A DNA stretch of 64,000 nt from Litomosoides sigmodontis (lineage: Eukaryota > Nematoda > Chromadorea > Rhabditida > Onchocercidae). Where the stretch lies: positions 5,929,738-5,993,737 of the forward strand of contig OY718808.1 in NCBI GenBank assembly GCA_963070105.1, in the 5' to 3' direction. A model generated the notes under the pieces. That model saw nothing but the letters and a program-made list of their open reading frames with translations. It made no database searches and was not told where the DNA came from. Below are positions 24,422-38,600 of this stretch, piece by piece; the first letter of the stretch is position 1, and the number at the start of each line of letters is the position of its first letter. A program made the translations under genes and the position numbers.

Positions 24422-26650
24422 TGATCGTTTCCACTCACTCGTCCAACTACACTTTTCCATTGCGTATAACTGAAATTGATTATTTCGTTGCGCATAATTC
24501 CATTAAGTGACAAAGCAGGCGAAATCAATGTTGTTGAAATTTTTTAATAAAAAAAGCTCTTTTTCAATTGCATTTTTCAAAGAACAACAAATTCTCTGTT
24601 CTTGTTAACCCGAAATTTCTCACTTAATTTTTCGCTTTTAATTAGCTCTTTTTGCAATTCACTACAATCATTCATTTTATCAATGACTAATCAATTAATT
24701 GTAAGATTTAATTTTGATCTTAAAATATCTCTCAGTGTAAAAATTGGTTTGAAAAATATTTAAAGAATTTTTTGTATATTAAGGAATTGTATTAAAAAAT
24801 GTATGATATAATACTGCATTTTTTTCTGCTTATTTGTAAATCTGTAAAAAAAGAATTTCTGGTAAGAGTAAATAGCATTGGTACTGTCCTAAGTTGGCAT
24901 TGCTTAAATCAATCAGGTCAGATAAAATTCAAATTAGAACAAACGCTTACTCACAGCAATCAGTTGCACATAAACGTCGTAAATTGTTCCAACTCAACCC
25001 TTTTCGATAGTAACGTAGATGCAGAAAAAAAATTATCCATTGATGTGACCGCTGTCACATGTTACATTTGAAACATTCGATGGTGCACGTTTTTATTTAT
25101 TTGTTGCTAATTAGCATATTATTTGAAACATCACTTTTTTTGAGGCTTCAACTCAACGTGCACTGGATACCGACAATGTGATTTCGTTTATGCGATCGTT
25201 TGATCTTCTCTTCAATTTAAAAGTGTCGGACTCTTCCATATTTTCAGATTCGAATGTGCTTTTTTTTTTTCGCAAATAAACCACAAATTCTTGTCAAAAA
25301 TAAGAGAAGCATTTTGGATGTATTTTCAAGTAGTCTAACATTTTGGACGGTTCCAGTGATTTTGCTTCAGAAACTTCTCCATAAGCTAATTAAACTTGTC
25401 AGTGCTAAAGCATTGTGCTAGTCGAAAATAACCCTTAAAAAGAATTTCATAAAAAGAAACTCCCATGATATTTTTCCACTCAACAAATTCACTGTTTCGC
25501 TGATGCGAAAAATCCCCCCATTTCTTATTTTTTATTTTTCATTTTTTGATTTTAAATAAGTGCAGTCAAATATCGCAACCGCTACTGCAACCCACAAAGT
25601 CATTCCAGCCCGAATTAGCAAGCAAAGCGCGCCACTCATTGCCAATTTCAGGATGAAGGAAGTACATGTTGATAGGTGTAAGTGAGCGTTAGTGATACGA
25701 TAAATTCAGGAGAAGTGGGACGATTAGTTGCAGCGAAGGCGAGAAACACAGTGATGAACATTTTTCAACGATCGGCAGTGAAGTGACTGAGAAGAACTTG
25801 TTTCTCCTGAAATTGAATTTCATTTTCTGCCCGCTGCTTCTCGTTTACAAACAACTCGCCTCTTCCTACCACTTCCTCCACGTTTATCCCTTACATTTCC
25901 TTAGGCCTTACGCTTAAATCTATCGTCATTTAGAGTGGCGCTTGGCTTGCGCAATTTGTACAGGCAAATTAACGCCATCATCCAAACACTACCAATTGTT
26001 ATCGGATCGCACGAACGATTGCGTGAAAGAAGCGTCCTTTCATTTTTTTCAATTCTTTTTCACAACTAAATCAAATTAAACAGTTCACTTACTTTGATCT
26101 TTGCTAAACAATCTTCGAACTTTTCATTTACAAACGATGCAATACCATTTATTGAAAACAAAGTAGCCCTGTCCCCCACAAAAAACTCTGCCGACAATGC
26201 TTTTTTTTGCCTTCGATGAAACGAATTAGTTCTATTTTTGTTGGAAAGAAACCACAAAATTCAACCGATATTATCATCAACTAATGTTGCTATCGGCTAA
26301 CCTTTAGAAGTCATCGAACATAATTTTATTGTTGCTTTTTTTCGCTGAAAAGTTGTAAGCGATTCCTTTCTCGGAAAGTAAGCACTTACTTTTAGTTGGT
26401 TAATTAGTCAGAGAGAAAACTGGAAACGTTGAGTGTCTTCCACTGTTTTCACCATTCTCAACGTCGACGGAAACAACTCCTTTGCTAAGAAAAAAAACAG
26501 ACTACAGGCCATGTCATTCCATCAGTTTAATTTCAATAATTTGACTACTTTTTTTTCGGAGATTTTAATAAGCACAACATTCTATTGAGTTGTCAGCTAC
26601 TCTTCTACTTTGAAATCTTCAAAATCTAATTTATCAATTTCTCTTGCAGG

Positions 26651-28081
26651 ATGTTCAAGCAATTTACTGTGGGACTTTTTGCACTAACGACAAGTTGTTA
26701 CGCAACCGTTAAGTGTCCTCCAAATAAACATGGTGAAGTACTTACGTGTGCATTTGCGTGTTGCAAAAGTTTGGATGCAACTTTTGAGGTAATCTTTGCA
26801 CAAATTCTTCGCACTTTTACGCTAAAAAATTTCCTCTTTTGGCCTTTTCTTTTCTTAGGAGAGAAAATTCATTTGAGATAATCGACGAGAAATTTATTTT
26901 CAAATGACAGCTAAATTATTCAAATTATAGCTAAATGTTAAGCACTTTATAAAATCTCGGAGAAAATATGATTCGCCGATATCTTTTAATATTCATATAA
27001 CGGAGTTTCGGTTTTTTAATAAGAAAAATTTATTATAACTGCTTTGTTAACCAAATTTCAAAAAAATTAAAAAACTTAACTCGAATTGGAATTGAAATTG
27101 AAACCCACTTGTGGTACAGTGTTTTCCTTTACAACTTACGAGTTCAACAACTTTTTGACTTTAGATATTTGCAAGGCTCTGCAGTAAGGGAATAGCAAGA
27201 GTTATTAAATACTTTCAAATTTTAATTTATTTAAATAATTTATACTTTGAGGACTATTTCTGCTGTGGTTTGGAGGACAATCATATACTTCGTGAGACGA
27301 CCTCAGGACGCAATCGACCTCAACGTTTCATTGCTTATGGCAGTACTGTTCAGTAGGCTATGAATGTTCAAACACAATTTATGAAATTTGATTAGATTTG
27401 GATGTCAGCTTTGAATAAAATTGGGCATCCTGTGTTATGGTAAATAAGTGGCCACTCAGATCGGTGTAAAAAGTGGAAAAAAAGTTTCCTGAAAAATACG
27501 ACATAATTTTTAATTTTCTTTGTGACATTGACTTCTTTGACAAACAATTAAGATGCTACTAATTCTTCAAAAAATATTTTTTCGTAAGAAATAAACAATT
27601 CCAGTTAAATGAATTAATTCTTTCTTAAAACCACTAATCGAATCAAAGTTTGGGATGAATTTCAGGATTGACTACACACTGCTTATTATTGGATTAATTG
27701 TGAGCTTAATCCTCAGCGTGCTTTGTTCATTCTTTTGCTGCCTTCTGTGTAACGGTTGTTGGCTTCATCGACGACGCAATCCGCAGTTGTACGAATCCGT
27801 GAACGACATCGGATTCTACCCATTATGCTGTAATTTTCAAAAATTTAACACCATCATCAGATTGACAGTTCGTATGAATAATGTTTGTTGCAGGCGGATT
27901 TGGCATTCCGATGGGAACAGTGGTATTCAGCACGTATCCGCCGCAGTTTCGGGATGAATCAGAGCTTTATGCCGGATCGTCAGCTTCATCGTACGGTAAT
28001 CGAAGTCGGGTCCGATTTAACGATGATGGTACTCCACGTGGAGTGTTGAAAACCAATTTGAATACGAAGTCAGGGTCATGA
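26651..28081 (+). CDS. Shisa-like / STMC6-type single-pass membrane protein
   Basis: Exons 26651-26788, 27252-27352, 27666-27829 and 27894-28081 join in frame to 196 residues. A signal peptide (about 1-18) is followed by a short ectodomain with exactly six cysteines in a C..C..CC..CC order (CPPN, LTCAFACC, DYFCC). A transmembrane helix lies at about 84-108 and ends in a Cys-rich, basic border (CCLLCNGCWLHRRR). The cytosolic tail contains PLCCGFGIPMG, a PPQF segment and RVRF near the end. The six-Cys ectodomain plus one helix is the hallmark of the Shisa/STMC6 group of transmembrane adaptors, which trap or traffic receptors; the actual partner here is unknown. The start codon follows a CTTGCAG acceptor by one base, pointing to trans-splicing or a 5' UTR intron. 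The last intron (27830-27893) was chosen because it keeps phase and a normal donor. Confidence 0.8.
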
Positions 28082-28150
28082 CCTCCTTCTTCAACCTCTT
28101 GTTCTGCATACTATTTTGCGCCTAAAGTTTGTTTCATGTTAGTAGTTATG

Positions 28151-28219
28151 AATAAATTTTTATTTGAAGTTAAATTAATTTTTTAAGGGACCACATGTGA
28201 CAGTTGTTTTATAAATAAA
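28151..28219 (+). terminator. Poly(A) signals of the STMC6 gene
   Basis: AATAAA at 28151-28156, 70 bases after the stop, and again at 28214-28219. Either could direct 3'-end formation. Confidence 0.6.
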
Positions 28220-29553
28220 TGCTTGGTGTTGTTACTATTTGATTTGACATTTTTTTTTTGAAGTTATAAGAAGGTTCAACGCCAGTAATTTCATATTTCT
28301 TTTGTCCTTTGAGAAGATTTTTGAAAAAATTTTTACTTTGTTTCTCCTTGTTTTGCTTGAGGTCAGAAAAATAACTTTTCTGTTAGCAAAAATAAAATTT
28401 TCAGAGAATAACGCTAAAACACTGCAGGACCTCACTCAAAGATTTTCAAAAATTTTACTTTTTCGCTTTCTGTGACAATTTCAAGTATTCATTTTGATTT
28501 TTTCATACCCTTCCCTCTTCGTCTCCATCTATACTTATAAAAATTACTTGTTAAAGTTTTTTTTATTAATTGCTCAATAATAATCTTAAGCTATTGTTGA
28601 TTGATATGCAAAATGAATTGATTAAAAGTTCGAGTAACATTTTTAAAAATTCAAAATCAAGTTGTTTATCTATTTTGGACGAAATTTTTCTGAGCAAAAG
28701 TGCGGCGAGCAATTTTGCTGAAATATCTTGGCAAGCGGATAGTGAAATTGCTCAATCCTAAAAATACTCTTCAAATTACGAGACTGAAATTAGGATAATT
28801 TGTTCTTAGCGATTAAACGAAATAATCTTCTGATAAAAAAGTGCACTAACTACTCTCTTCTTTATGAGAGAGGTTGTCGTTAATTGTCGACCAGGTAAAC
28901 TAGGCCACGTTATATGTGAGTTCCGATGAATGCCTCAGCTGTTTACTAAAATTTTGAAAAGAAACGTTTCGCAGTTCAATAATAATCTAATCTTTAGAAG
29001 ACCAAAATGTCTGATCACAACAAGTACTTAACAAATCATATATGATATCATCGATGAAGTGAACCATTCATGCATCTCCTCCGCCACTCCCAAACATTAA
29101 AATTGCGCTTCGGTTCCTTTGTAAGACTTCTAAATGCGACGCAGAAAAAGTTTTTCGCAGCAATCTGTCATAAAAATGAATGAAATATCAATTTCATCTT
29201 GAAATTATCGTTATTTGTTCATTAAATTTCCGCTTGCTCTTCTATTTTTGCATCTTTTCAATGACTCATTTATTTGCGAACGTCACACTTTAAAAGTTTA
29301 AATTTGAGTAGAAAAAAGTGCAAACAAGAAAGCTTTAATGTAATTGACATATAAATGACAATTTCACTTTCTCAGATATTTTTTGGAAAATATTTTCTTT
29401 TCCTTTTTTTCTACGAAAATGAAATAAATTCGTTTGTGTCAAAAATTAATTCATAAAAATTTCACCAATTACTTGCATTCGTTAAAGCGTCCATCCATGA
29501 GAAGTCACTCATTAATGCTCTATCAAATAAATATTATCTTTTTAATTTCCGTT

Positions 29554-29573
29554 GATCAAACGTGAATTACGTT
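29554..29573. repeat. Short inverted repeat
   Basis: ATCAAACGT pairs with ACGTTTGAT across a five-base spacer in gene-free DNA. It is short enough to be chance. Confidence 0.4.
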
Positions 29574-31587
29574 TGATACGTTTATAAAGATTTTCCCACT
29601 TTTCAGTCATTTAATCATTGATGAAAGAGTGCCAAGTGCAGTAATCTGAAATAATTCGGCATCATTTCATACTCTTAAGTTTATTAACTGTAATTATTCT
29701 TCTTCCTCTTCAGCTTCATTAGCTCCAAGACACTGACACTTCCGGTATATCTAAGGTGATGTAAGCGAGCTTTTCCACTTTTCCTAACAATAAGATTTTG
29801 CTAAATCTCAACATTTTGTTCTTTTCCACTAAAAAGCACCACTCTTCGTGGTAGTCCTTAGTAACAAAAAAAAAATTTTTTTTGCGACGAAATTTGTTTT
29901 TAGGACTTACCGAAAAGCTGGAAGGAATGGTATGGTAAGTGGGGGATGAAACATCACGTGGAAAAATCATCAGGCGAACTAACAGCAAAACGTAGTCAGG
30001 CCTTTTCCATTTAACTTTAAACAGCTAAATGCAAACTGAAAAAAAAAGACGAAATCTGATTTGTTACGTTTCTGCATTTTGAAATGTACAAAATTAAAAT
30101 GGTGGGGGGAAATGATAGAAACTTTAAGCTATGAAGCTAACGAAAAGTCCAAATTAAAGCCTACAAACGTCGCGTAAGCTACCTCCCTTCTTCTGTTCGC
30201 TTCTAAATGAATAAATTCTTTCTTAAAAGCAAAGCTCTTTTGAAATTTCCCCTTTTCCTTTTTCAATCGCTTAAATAAAAAAAGAGGAAGGAAGCAATGA
30301 GGAGAAGGAAAAGCGGCCGCGTATGGATTTTTTGTGCACTTTTATGAAAAGCAAAAAGAATGGATTGTTTGAAGGAAATTTTATTTGCTCGTTTGCCACC
30401 GAAGGAATTTTGAGAAAGCGAAGAAATCCGCTCTTTTTGCTGGAAAATGTTTCCGAAGTGCTAAGAGAGCAAGGAAGAGGAAAATCGCAAGTTAGCGCTA
30501 ATAATTCTGCTTATTTTAATTAAGTTAAGTAGTTGCTTAAAAGAAAGCACTAAAATCATTGGAAACTGTTGGTGGTAATTTTAATTAACTTATTTGCTTT
30601 GAAGTCCTTCCCTATCCCCTGAGTTTCCTCTGAGTCGCATTTCCATTTTTCGACTAAGTTAGTGTGAAGATGAAGAGCGCTTTAGTTGCGGAGAAGTAAG
30701 TGGTAGCACAAATGACAAAATAATTCATTGTTGAGGAATAGTTGCAATTCGAAATTGAATAATGGAAGGTAATAATAATTAAATGGTAATGACCTCTTCT
30801 GCACTACTGGTGACCGTTGCAGTGCGTGAGGGAATGCTTCACGCATTTTAAGTGGACAACTGCCAAGTGAATTTAGAAAAATTAATTACTAATTAGTAAA
30901 AAAAATGGCAGCACACATAGCTTCTAAAACATCCATTTTTAACAGTCATTGCTATATATCAAATTTCTTTTTATTCAATTACTAATTAATGGGTCATTAC
31001 TAATTAGCAATAAAAATATTGATTTTTGCCTTAGATAACGATGCGAATGCTGTTTGGCATTGAAATAATTACGTCTGCAAATTGATGCAATCGGTTTCGA
31101 ACTTAGCAATGCTTCCTGATGTCAACGGAATGAAATTGAAATGCTTCATACAATCGAAATATGAATTTCCTTTGAAGGGGCGACAGTTAGCGATGAGAGA
31201 GTCTCTCCGACCTTTTGAGGGAAGTTGACGGGAAATGAAAAAGGAGCGAATGAGTGAGGGATGAATGGAACAAATTTCCTTTCACTTTATGGCGTTTTCC
31301 ATTTAGCAATTAAACGGCGAAGAGTGAGTGGCAGAAAAGCAAATATAATATTAATTAGTACTACGCTGAACCGCCAGGCTAACATTGCATCGCTCCAAAC
31401 GGACGTTCAACTAAGCCCTTTCAGGCGTACGCACTAGCCGACCGCTGCATCTGTGCGCATCTCGCGGCACTGAGGAGATAGTGATTCTCACTTCTCTCTC
31501 TTTAGTTGCGTGAATGAGAGGTAGCCGAACGAGGAGAAGAGGGAAGTGAACTTGCGAAGGCACAGGAAATGTCGTCCACGTCTTCTC

Positions 31588-31611
31588 CTCTCTCTCTCTC
31601 TCTCTCTCTCT
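31588..31611. repeat. (CT)n microsatellite
   Basis: Pure CT run at the downstream edge of a G+C-richer patch; possible core-promoter or 5'UTR element of PKD, unproven. Confidence 0.85.
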
Positions 31612-32626
31612 AATTCATTGTTTCCATTTCCTAAACATTCGCCTTTCTCATTGGTTCCCGAACTGTAGCAATAACTTCGAAAGTGCTTGTTTCCCCTGTT
31701 TGCACTGCTAACGAAAAATCGTCTTTACGTGGAAAGTGGGATGAAAATTGCGCCTGTAGCTATTTTGAAATAGTTTTCATGAGCCCTAAGTTTAAACTAT
31801 CTGCAAAATTTTGAATGCTCTATTATTACTTTCATCGTGAATTTCAAATTTAAGCATTTTTTCGTGATTTATAAGCAGAAGATTTTTTTTTTGAAGAGCG
31901 CTGATAATTAAATTGAAAATTTGAACAAAAATTGCACTGATCACAAGTACTAGTCATGCCATTATACGATTCAGAGAAGAGCGGTCAAAATTGGTCTAAA
32001 ATCTGACAGGAAGTTACATCGTTCACGTGGTTTCGTTTTTATGGAAATATAGTTTTGATTAATTTTCAACGTTCTTCTCTTTCACCAATTTTTCAATGGA
32101 ATAATTTTAAAGGTGATGACTAAACATGAATTGTGCTTTCAAATAGGAAATTTCCCGATTTGAAATGATCCTGTTTCAGATAAGAGCTTAACAGGATCAC
32201 TTCGAAACCTTGGTAATTCCACAGCAACAATAAATTTATACGTTTATGACAGAGCTGCAGCAGCAGATATCAAAAATAATGATCAGGAGGTTTTGCGCAG
32301 CGACGATATTCTCATCGATTCGTGATCTTACACTCTGATATTACGGCATGGAAACATTCCAGATTTTCGTAGAATTAAATCCGGTAATCATATCCTATTT
32401 GAGCTATCTATTTGGCATCGTTTCCTTTCGAATTAATTGTATTTTCGGAATTTTTGCATTTTTGGTGCTCCTCGAGAATAGCAGTAACCTTTCATCATTT
32501 GCGCATTTATCCTTAAGACATAAGCTTGCAGTATAATTCTGTTGTGGGTAGATGAAAATTAAATTCAATATCTTAGCTGAATCTTTTCAACTTCCCCCTA
32601 TTATTGAACAATGTTCCGCATTTTAG

Positions 32627-35600
32627 CACACTTCGCTAATGCAAATTGCCCTCTCCAAAAAGCAAGTTAAGTTCAAAGTGCTGATGGAAAGCTCGTTGAT
32701 GCATTACATAAGTCGTCTTCCACGCACAGTTCTCTTTCATTTTTTCTGAGATATTTAAAAAATGTGAGAGTTATTTGTGAAATTCACTAGAGCTTAGTTG
32801 CCTGACGGAATTTACTTTTAGGTCCATTTAAATGAATTAATAAATTTCTTCAATTTTACTTCTTTACATAGTTTCAGAAATGACAACATTTCTGTTGCAG
32901 CGACGTAAGGAGCTTTGCAAGAAAGTATCATCAACGAGATTCTACAAGGTTATCAGTTTGAATTTTATTTTCAGTTTATTTTGTTTTCCTAATTCTTCCT
33001 GTAAATTCTGACTTTTTTTTTGAGAAATTGCAGGAAATTTCACTCAGTGGCATATCTGACGTAAAATACCGAGCGAATCACACAGGTCACTTCTTGGAGA
33101 TTCGAACCCAAATATCAGTCTACTACATCAGTTAGTTAATTTCACAGTAATTAATATTATTGAATTAGGTGGATGAGCACGAACCTGACAGATAAGAACT
33201 GTAGTGATGTCAGCACTCATTCTAGTTCCTTCATTTCTGATTCAACAATTCCGAAAGGCATTTGATATTTTGGAGTTTATTGAAATTGAAACGAAGAATA
33301 CTTATATCATCGTGCTCATTACCTGTAAACTTTACCTGAAAATTATGCGCACACGTCAGGTACCTAATCAAAATTATGCATTAAATTCAGTAACTAATTG
33401 ATATGAATTCTGAATTCCACCATAATTTTATCATTTTACAAAAGAAGAGAGTGCTGCATTACTTTGCAGCTATAAGGCCAAAAGAATTGTACGTTGCAAC
33501 ATGTGGATGACTCATCGTTTATAAATGGGAATTGTTTCATTTCAAATACACTGAATGCATTCTATTGCCATCGAATATTTCAGTCCTTTTTCCCGAAATT
33601 TTTTCTCGTACTGTGATTTTTATTTCCCGTGAAAAATCATTGCATTAAACGACTTGCTTTCTCCTCTCCTCTCCTCCTCAATGAGAGGAAATGAACGGAT
33701 GAATTACTGCTTGCAGTAATTAGGTAAAAAGATCAGAGTGATTGTAAGGCGCCAAAAGAATTTACAGTTATTTTTTTCTCCATTTTCTTCCGTCTAACTT
33801 TTCAATTTCTTGATTAAAAAGAAATCGTTGCTTCTTTGATGTGTGCTGAATTTTGTGTTTTATAATTTCACCAAATACCTTAACTGTCACTTAACTCAGT
33901 TAGCACACATTATTGATTGACGCCGATATTGTTTGCACTTACAAGCAACCATTATTCGTAGCGCTATCAACCTCATTTTTTTTTAAATTTTGAGCTGAAT
34001 TTTGATCATTTCAATAGGTTTCCTTGCTTTGCGTAGCGTAATTTTCCGCACGTCATATTTTCATGCATGTCAAATGGTCTGATCTCCAATCCTAAGAATT
34101 TGCTACTAAAATTAACACTTCACATTTCCAAATTAAACATTGCTTTTATTTTGGAAAAAAAATTTGTTTGCTCATCTCTTTTGTCTCTCTCTCTCTCCGC
34201 TTTTCTTCACCTGTTCAGTTAGATTGACGAAAAGTTCACTGTCCTATTTTCTCACTATTTACCACTTCTCTTTCTCACCTCGAAACTCCCAGTGGTTGTC
34301 CAACGGTTGTGTTCTTGGAAAACAGACCTTACGGCAACCGTTCCTCTTTAATACAATTCTATGTCATTCGTTACACTCAAAATTCTCAGAACTTTGTTCC
34401 TTCCGGAATAATTATTTCTGCTGAAGAGAAGTTCAAAGCGTAAAAAATTCACGTATTTTTTCAACAGAATTCACTTCATCTAAAGGCTCTCAGTAAGAAG
34501 TTCAATGAGTGGAAAAGCGAAGGAAATAAGGAGGGATTTGTGCCTGGAAGAGTTCCATTCTGACCAGCGTCGTGAACTGCACGAGTTATTGATGACCACT
34601 TCTCGTCAAGTTTTACGAGCCTTAATTCTCGTTCGTCAAAGCAGACAAACCATTTCCATTTAATTTACATTGTTTAATCTGTCCATCTCCATCCACGTTG
34701 GGTCACCGAAATAACAGCTTTGATTTGAGCGATCTAAATTAGAGATTTAGCTCGAAAAGAAAGGAGGAAAAAAGGATTTGAATTAAAAGTTGTGACAATC
34801 TGTACTTGTAGTTTTTTAAATTTATGTACATTTTGGACGAAAATTTTACTTTAAACTAAAATAGATACTTTTAAAATCTGTGATAGTTCGCTCGTCCCCA
34901 TTTTCTTATCATAAATTGGCTGCTAAAGAATTATTGCATTTGTCATGATGGAAAAATATTGAGAAAAGTACAGGTAGTGTAACAGGTAAGAGATGGAGAG
35001 AGAGAGAGAGAGGGGGTGGGTTTATTCAAAGCAAATAACTAATTTCTTCTTTTGGAAGGAATCTATTTAAGTGAAAGTGGTTCATTTTTAAAGTTTGATT
35101 AATGATATGAGTTGAATGATAATTAAAGGATCTGTCACTGCAACCGCACTATCAACGTCATCAGTGACCGTTACGGATTTGTTGATCATTTCATTTCCGT
35201 CCGTGCTCTGCTCGACGCAACTTTTTCCTAATTTTGTCTTCATATTTCAGCAAATTCTTTTCGTCGGCATTTTAAAAATCAGAACTGGAGGGCATGTCGA
35301 AAGAACAGTTACATTCGTTGAACAACCGTTCAAATTTCTCCTATAAATGATTTTAAGGATGCAATTTGACCTTAGAAAAGTCTAACAAGTCTGAAAAATT
35401 CTTTCAGATATCATCGTTAAAATATCATCGTTTCTCCAATTAAATTTCAAACCCAGCGAGGCGATAGGTAGAAAATTTAATTTGAAATCTTCGAATTTTT
35501 ATCTCTATCATATCACGATCTATTACAATGTAGTTTTGGAATTATAAATTTCACTCTAATCACTTAAAATTTATTTAAAAGAAATGTAGGGCAGTTGAGA

Positions 35601-38600
35601 GTAAATGTTGGGAGGTAAATCAATCGGTTTTATTATCTCTGTCCTGTCAACTCTTATTATCTTATCAGAAAAATTCTTCAAATAGCAATTTTTCATCTGT
35701 TTTGATTTAGTTTGTTTATTTCGAGTTTTTAATTCCTGCAGAAGCCAAACTTTTAGTGAATTACCGATGTACCACTGTTCCGTTCAACTAAAATTATAAT
35801 GTATTTCGTCTGCACGCACAGTACGGTCACAAAATATATCCCTTATCCTCACTGCTAATGTTATCCTTCTTTTTAGAACGTATTTTTCAAAAGCTGTGGA
35901 GGTTTCATGTCGAATTCATAAATTTTCACTTTACTTTTGTAGAAAGATTAACGCTGTTTGACTTCAAAGTGAAGTTGTTGAGGGATTATGCCATTGTTCT
36001 TCTATTACACTTTGTTATTTGAATAATATTTGTGAGAAATAAGTGATTTACCTTATTCGCTAACTATTTCTTTTCTTTGTACTACAAACGACGTTGCATT
36101 CGTTTTTCGAAATGTTCGGTTTAAAATTTTTCTTTTTAAGTTGAGTTGTTGTTGCATCTATTTTATGATGCAATCATTATTTCTCACTTCTAATTTATTT
36201 TGATTTTTATTTAGTGCACTTATTTTTATTAATTGTGGATAATTTTTGCAAAGCAGAAATCCGTGTTGTTATTCCATCAATGGTATAGTAGCTGTGTGGA
36301 TGAAGACTTCTGGTTGGCATGTTCTGGTCGGTCACTCACACCGTCGTTGACCTTCTTTAGAGCATTTATGAAGCAAGGATAGAAAATAAACTCAAAAATG
36401 AGAATTAGTTAAGAAAAAAAAAGTATTTTCGTCGATGAACTCTTTTTTATGCTTAAATTAAGCAATTTTACGAATATTCATACTTTGCAAAAAATACGTA
36501 TCACTTTTTGGATAGCATGAATGTCATGAAGTTCACGAACTTCTTGCGAGAACAGTTGCTTTACTGCGACACATAAATTGTAAAAAATATCAGTCAAATA
36601 TTTAAATGTTACTGTCATTACAGTGTATGTTACCGTTATGCTATGATAAAACACACCAATGCACTATCCATTGATCCATTTTACGCCGTCGCTACGATAT
36701 TTGACAAGTGCGCAAAAGTCTATACAAGAATAGAGCGTAGAAAGTGACACAACTGCTGGTACTAGCTAATACTCGTACGTCGACTTCGTCATTAGACACT
36801 TATCGGCACTGTTTGTTTATGGTCCAATTCCATCGACAATCCACAAGTTCACGTGAAATGTTGTCAGATGAAACCTTCCAATAATACAGACAAAGGGCGC
36901 AGGTTGCTACGACGTAATCACGCTGGTAGCGTCACTTATAGTAGTTATTTGTGTTCGGAATATTCAAAGCAATTCAGCTAATTTACAGTTTCTTTCAACT
37001 GCTTCTCGTACTTTCTTTCATTGCCAAAGCTCATCGCTCACTTTTTTTGAGGTAATAAGAAATGACACTGACAGCTTTTAGTTTAAGTCAATTGAAATTG
37101 AAATTACAACTTTTTAGATTCAGAAACGTGAAATTTTAAGAAATTTGAAATTTTGATTTAAAGTAAAAACTTGTGGAAATCAATGCTTTCGTTCGCGACC
37201 TCAACGTCGAAAGATGTTATTGCACTTGCTCGATGAACTTTTTCCTATATTTTGCTGGCAATCATAGCACGAAAAATTGAAAATTTAAATTTTTGGATTT
37301 TTCTAAAAATTCTAATTTTCTTTTTGTGTTGTTAAAATTCATCACATCCTAGGCTTGAAATTATTCTAAAAATCATTTCAAGGAGGAAGGAGTGTCTCTG
37401 CTCGGTGGGTAGGTAATCAATCTGATGATTAACTTCTGTAATATTTCATCAGTGAAAGATAACGTCGCTCCAAGGATGCTTCATGACTTTCTGTTCAAAT
37501 GCTTTTTAGATTTGTCAAACATGTAAATTTATGCAGCACAATAGATTTAAAATATTTGCCGAGGCAATCGGTTGTTCCCTGTTATGTATTTCACAATGCA
37601 GCTGATGCAGATATCGATAATGCTTTTTCAGCTGCCCATCCAACGGCAAATACTACTTCTGAAGGTACCGATGTGCTGACCGCTTGGGCGAAAGCTGTTG
37701 GACAAGCATTGCTGCCAATCACGCCACAAACAAGTGCGGTTAGTGTGCAACAACCTGCTGCAGTGGACTGTGGTCAGCAGCGGCAGCAGGAGCAGTCACT
37801 AAAGATGGAGCATTTCGACAGTCTCACTGAAGGCAATTTACATTGAAATATCACTTCATTCATTTCATCGATCGCTTTGTGGGACACTGAAAGTCCGATT
37901 TAAATTTCCCGCCTGTCATTTTTGTAGAAACGGCTCCGCGATCGATGAATTCAATAGATTTATTCAAGTTTCCTATTACCTTCAGATGACAGTCGCCGTA
38001 AGGACTGAGGAGTGGTTGTGATGTGGTCATTCTGACTTTCATCGCTCTTGCCTTTCAGATGAAATGGGTCAGTTAAGCAAACAGTTCCGGGATGAGCAAG
38101 ATTTTTCACAACGTTATCACATTTCTACCGATGAAGTCCTCGGTTCAGGCCAATTTGGCACTGTTTACGGAGGTTCGTCTTGAAGATTTTCAAACTTTTT
38201 CCTGAATTTAGAACTCATTTGTTGCGTACGTAAATTTCCATTTAGAATTTTATTATGCTTTTACCTTTTGCTTGAGAGTACCAGTATTGTTTAGTAAAGA
38301 TTAAGGCAAATAAGCCAAGCGGAATGCTCCGTTGACCACTTAAGCGGTAGAGGTGCTTCAGCAAATATTGGCGATTTAAATTTAAATTCCCTAAATCGCA
38401 AATTCCCAAATCTGTCTACACAAGATATTTCCTGCATTTAACACTTATTATACCGCTGAAGTGAAAATTGAAATTTCAAGTGCAAAATTATAAGATTCTG
38501 AGGTGAAAAACTGATCGCAAAAATTGTGTCAAAAGGATAACCTGAATGTTTAAAGCGCAAGCTGTCGGAAAATTTTGAAAGTAGTAAATTATTCGAAAAA

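Larger units (their letters stand above)
23829..26649. other. Intergenic region
   Basis: Between the hexosaminidase stop and the next start. It holds a CT microsatellite (23866-23892), an imperfect ATT-rich run (about 24331-24421), and one 90-codon open frame at 24799-25071 with a hydrophobic start but no recognised family. I see no other gene. Confidence 0.5.
28220..32626. other. Long stretch upstream of the PKD PH exons
   Basis: No gene was recognised. It may be intergenic or contain 5' exons of PKD. I searched by eye for the zinc-binding C1 pattern (His, paired Cys, Gln-Gly) and did not find it. A G+C-richer patch at about 31330-31600 next to a CT repeat looks promoter- or 5'UTR-like. At about 32183-32330 an acceptor (TTTCAG) precedes an open acidic stretch ending IKNNDQE, which could be the linker between the C1 and PH domains of PKD, but this is weak. 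Confidence 0.35.

Noticed and set aside
31569..31613. ATG-initiated frame at the CT repeat as the PKD start
   Set aside because: It reaches a stop after 14 codons with no donor that joins to 32627 in phase.
28220..32180. C1 zinc-binding domain of PKD
   Set aside because: A search by eye for paired Cys with Gln-Gly and His spacing found only isolated CxC or CxxC matches with stops close by.
33080..33110. tRNA-like T-arm (GATTCGAACCC)
   Set aside because: It is inside the PKD PH exon, and no acceptor or anticodon arm surrounds it.
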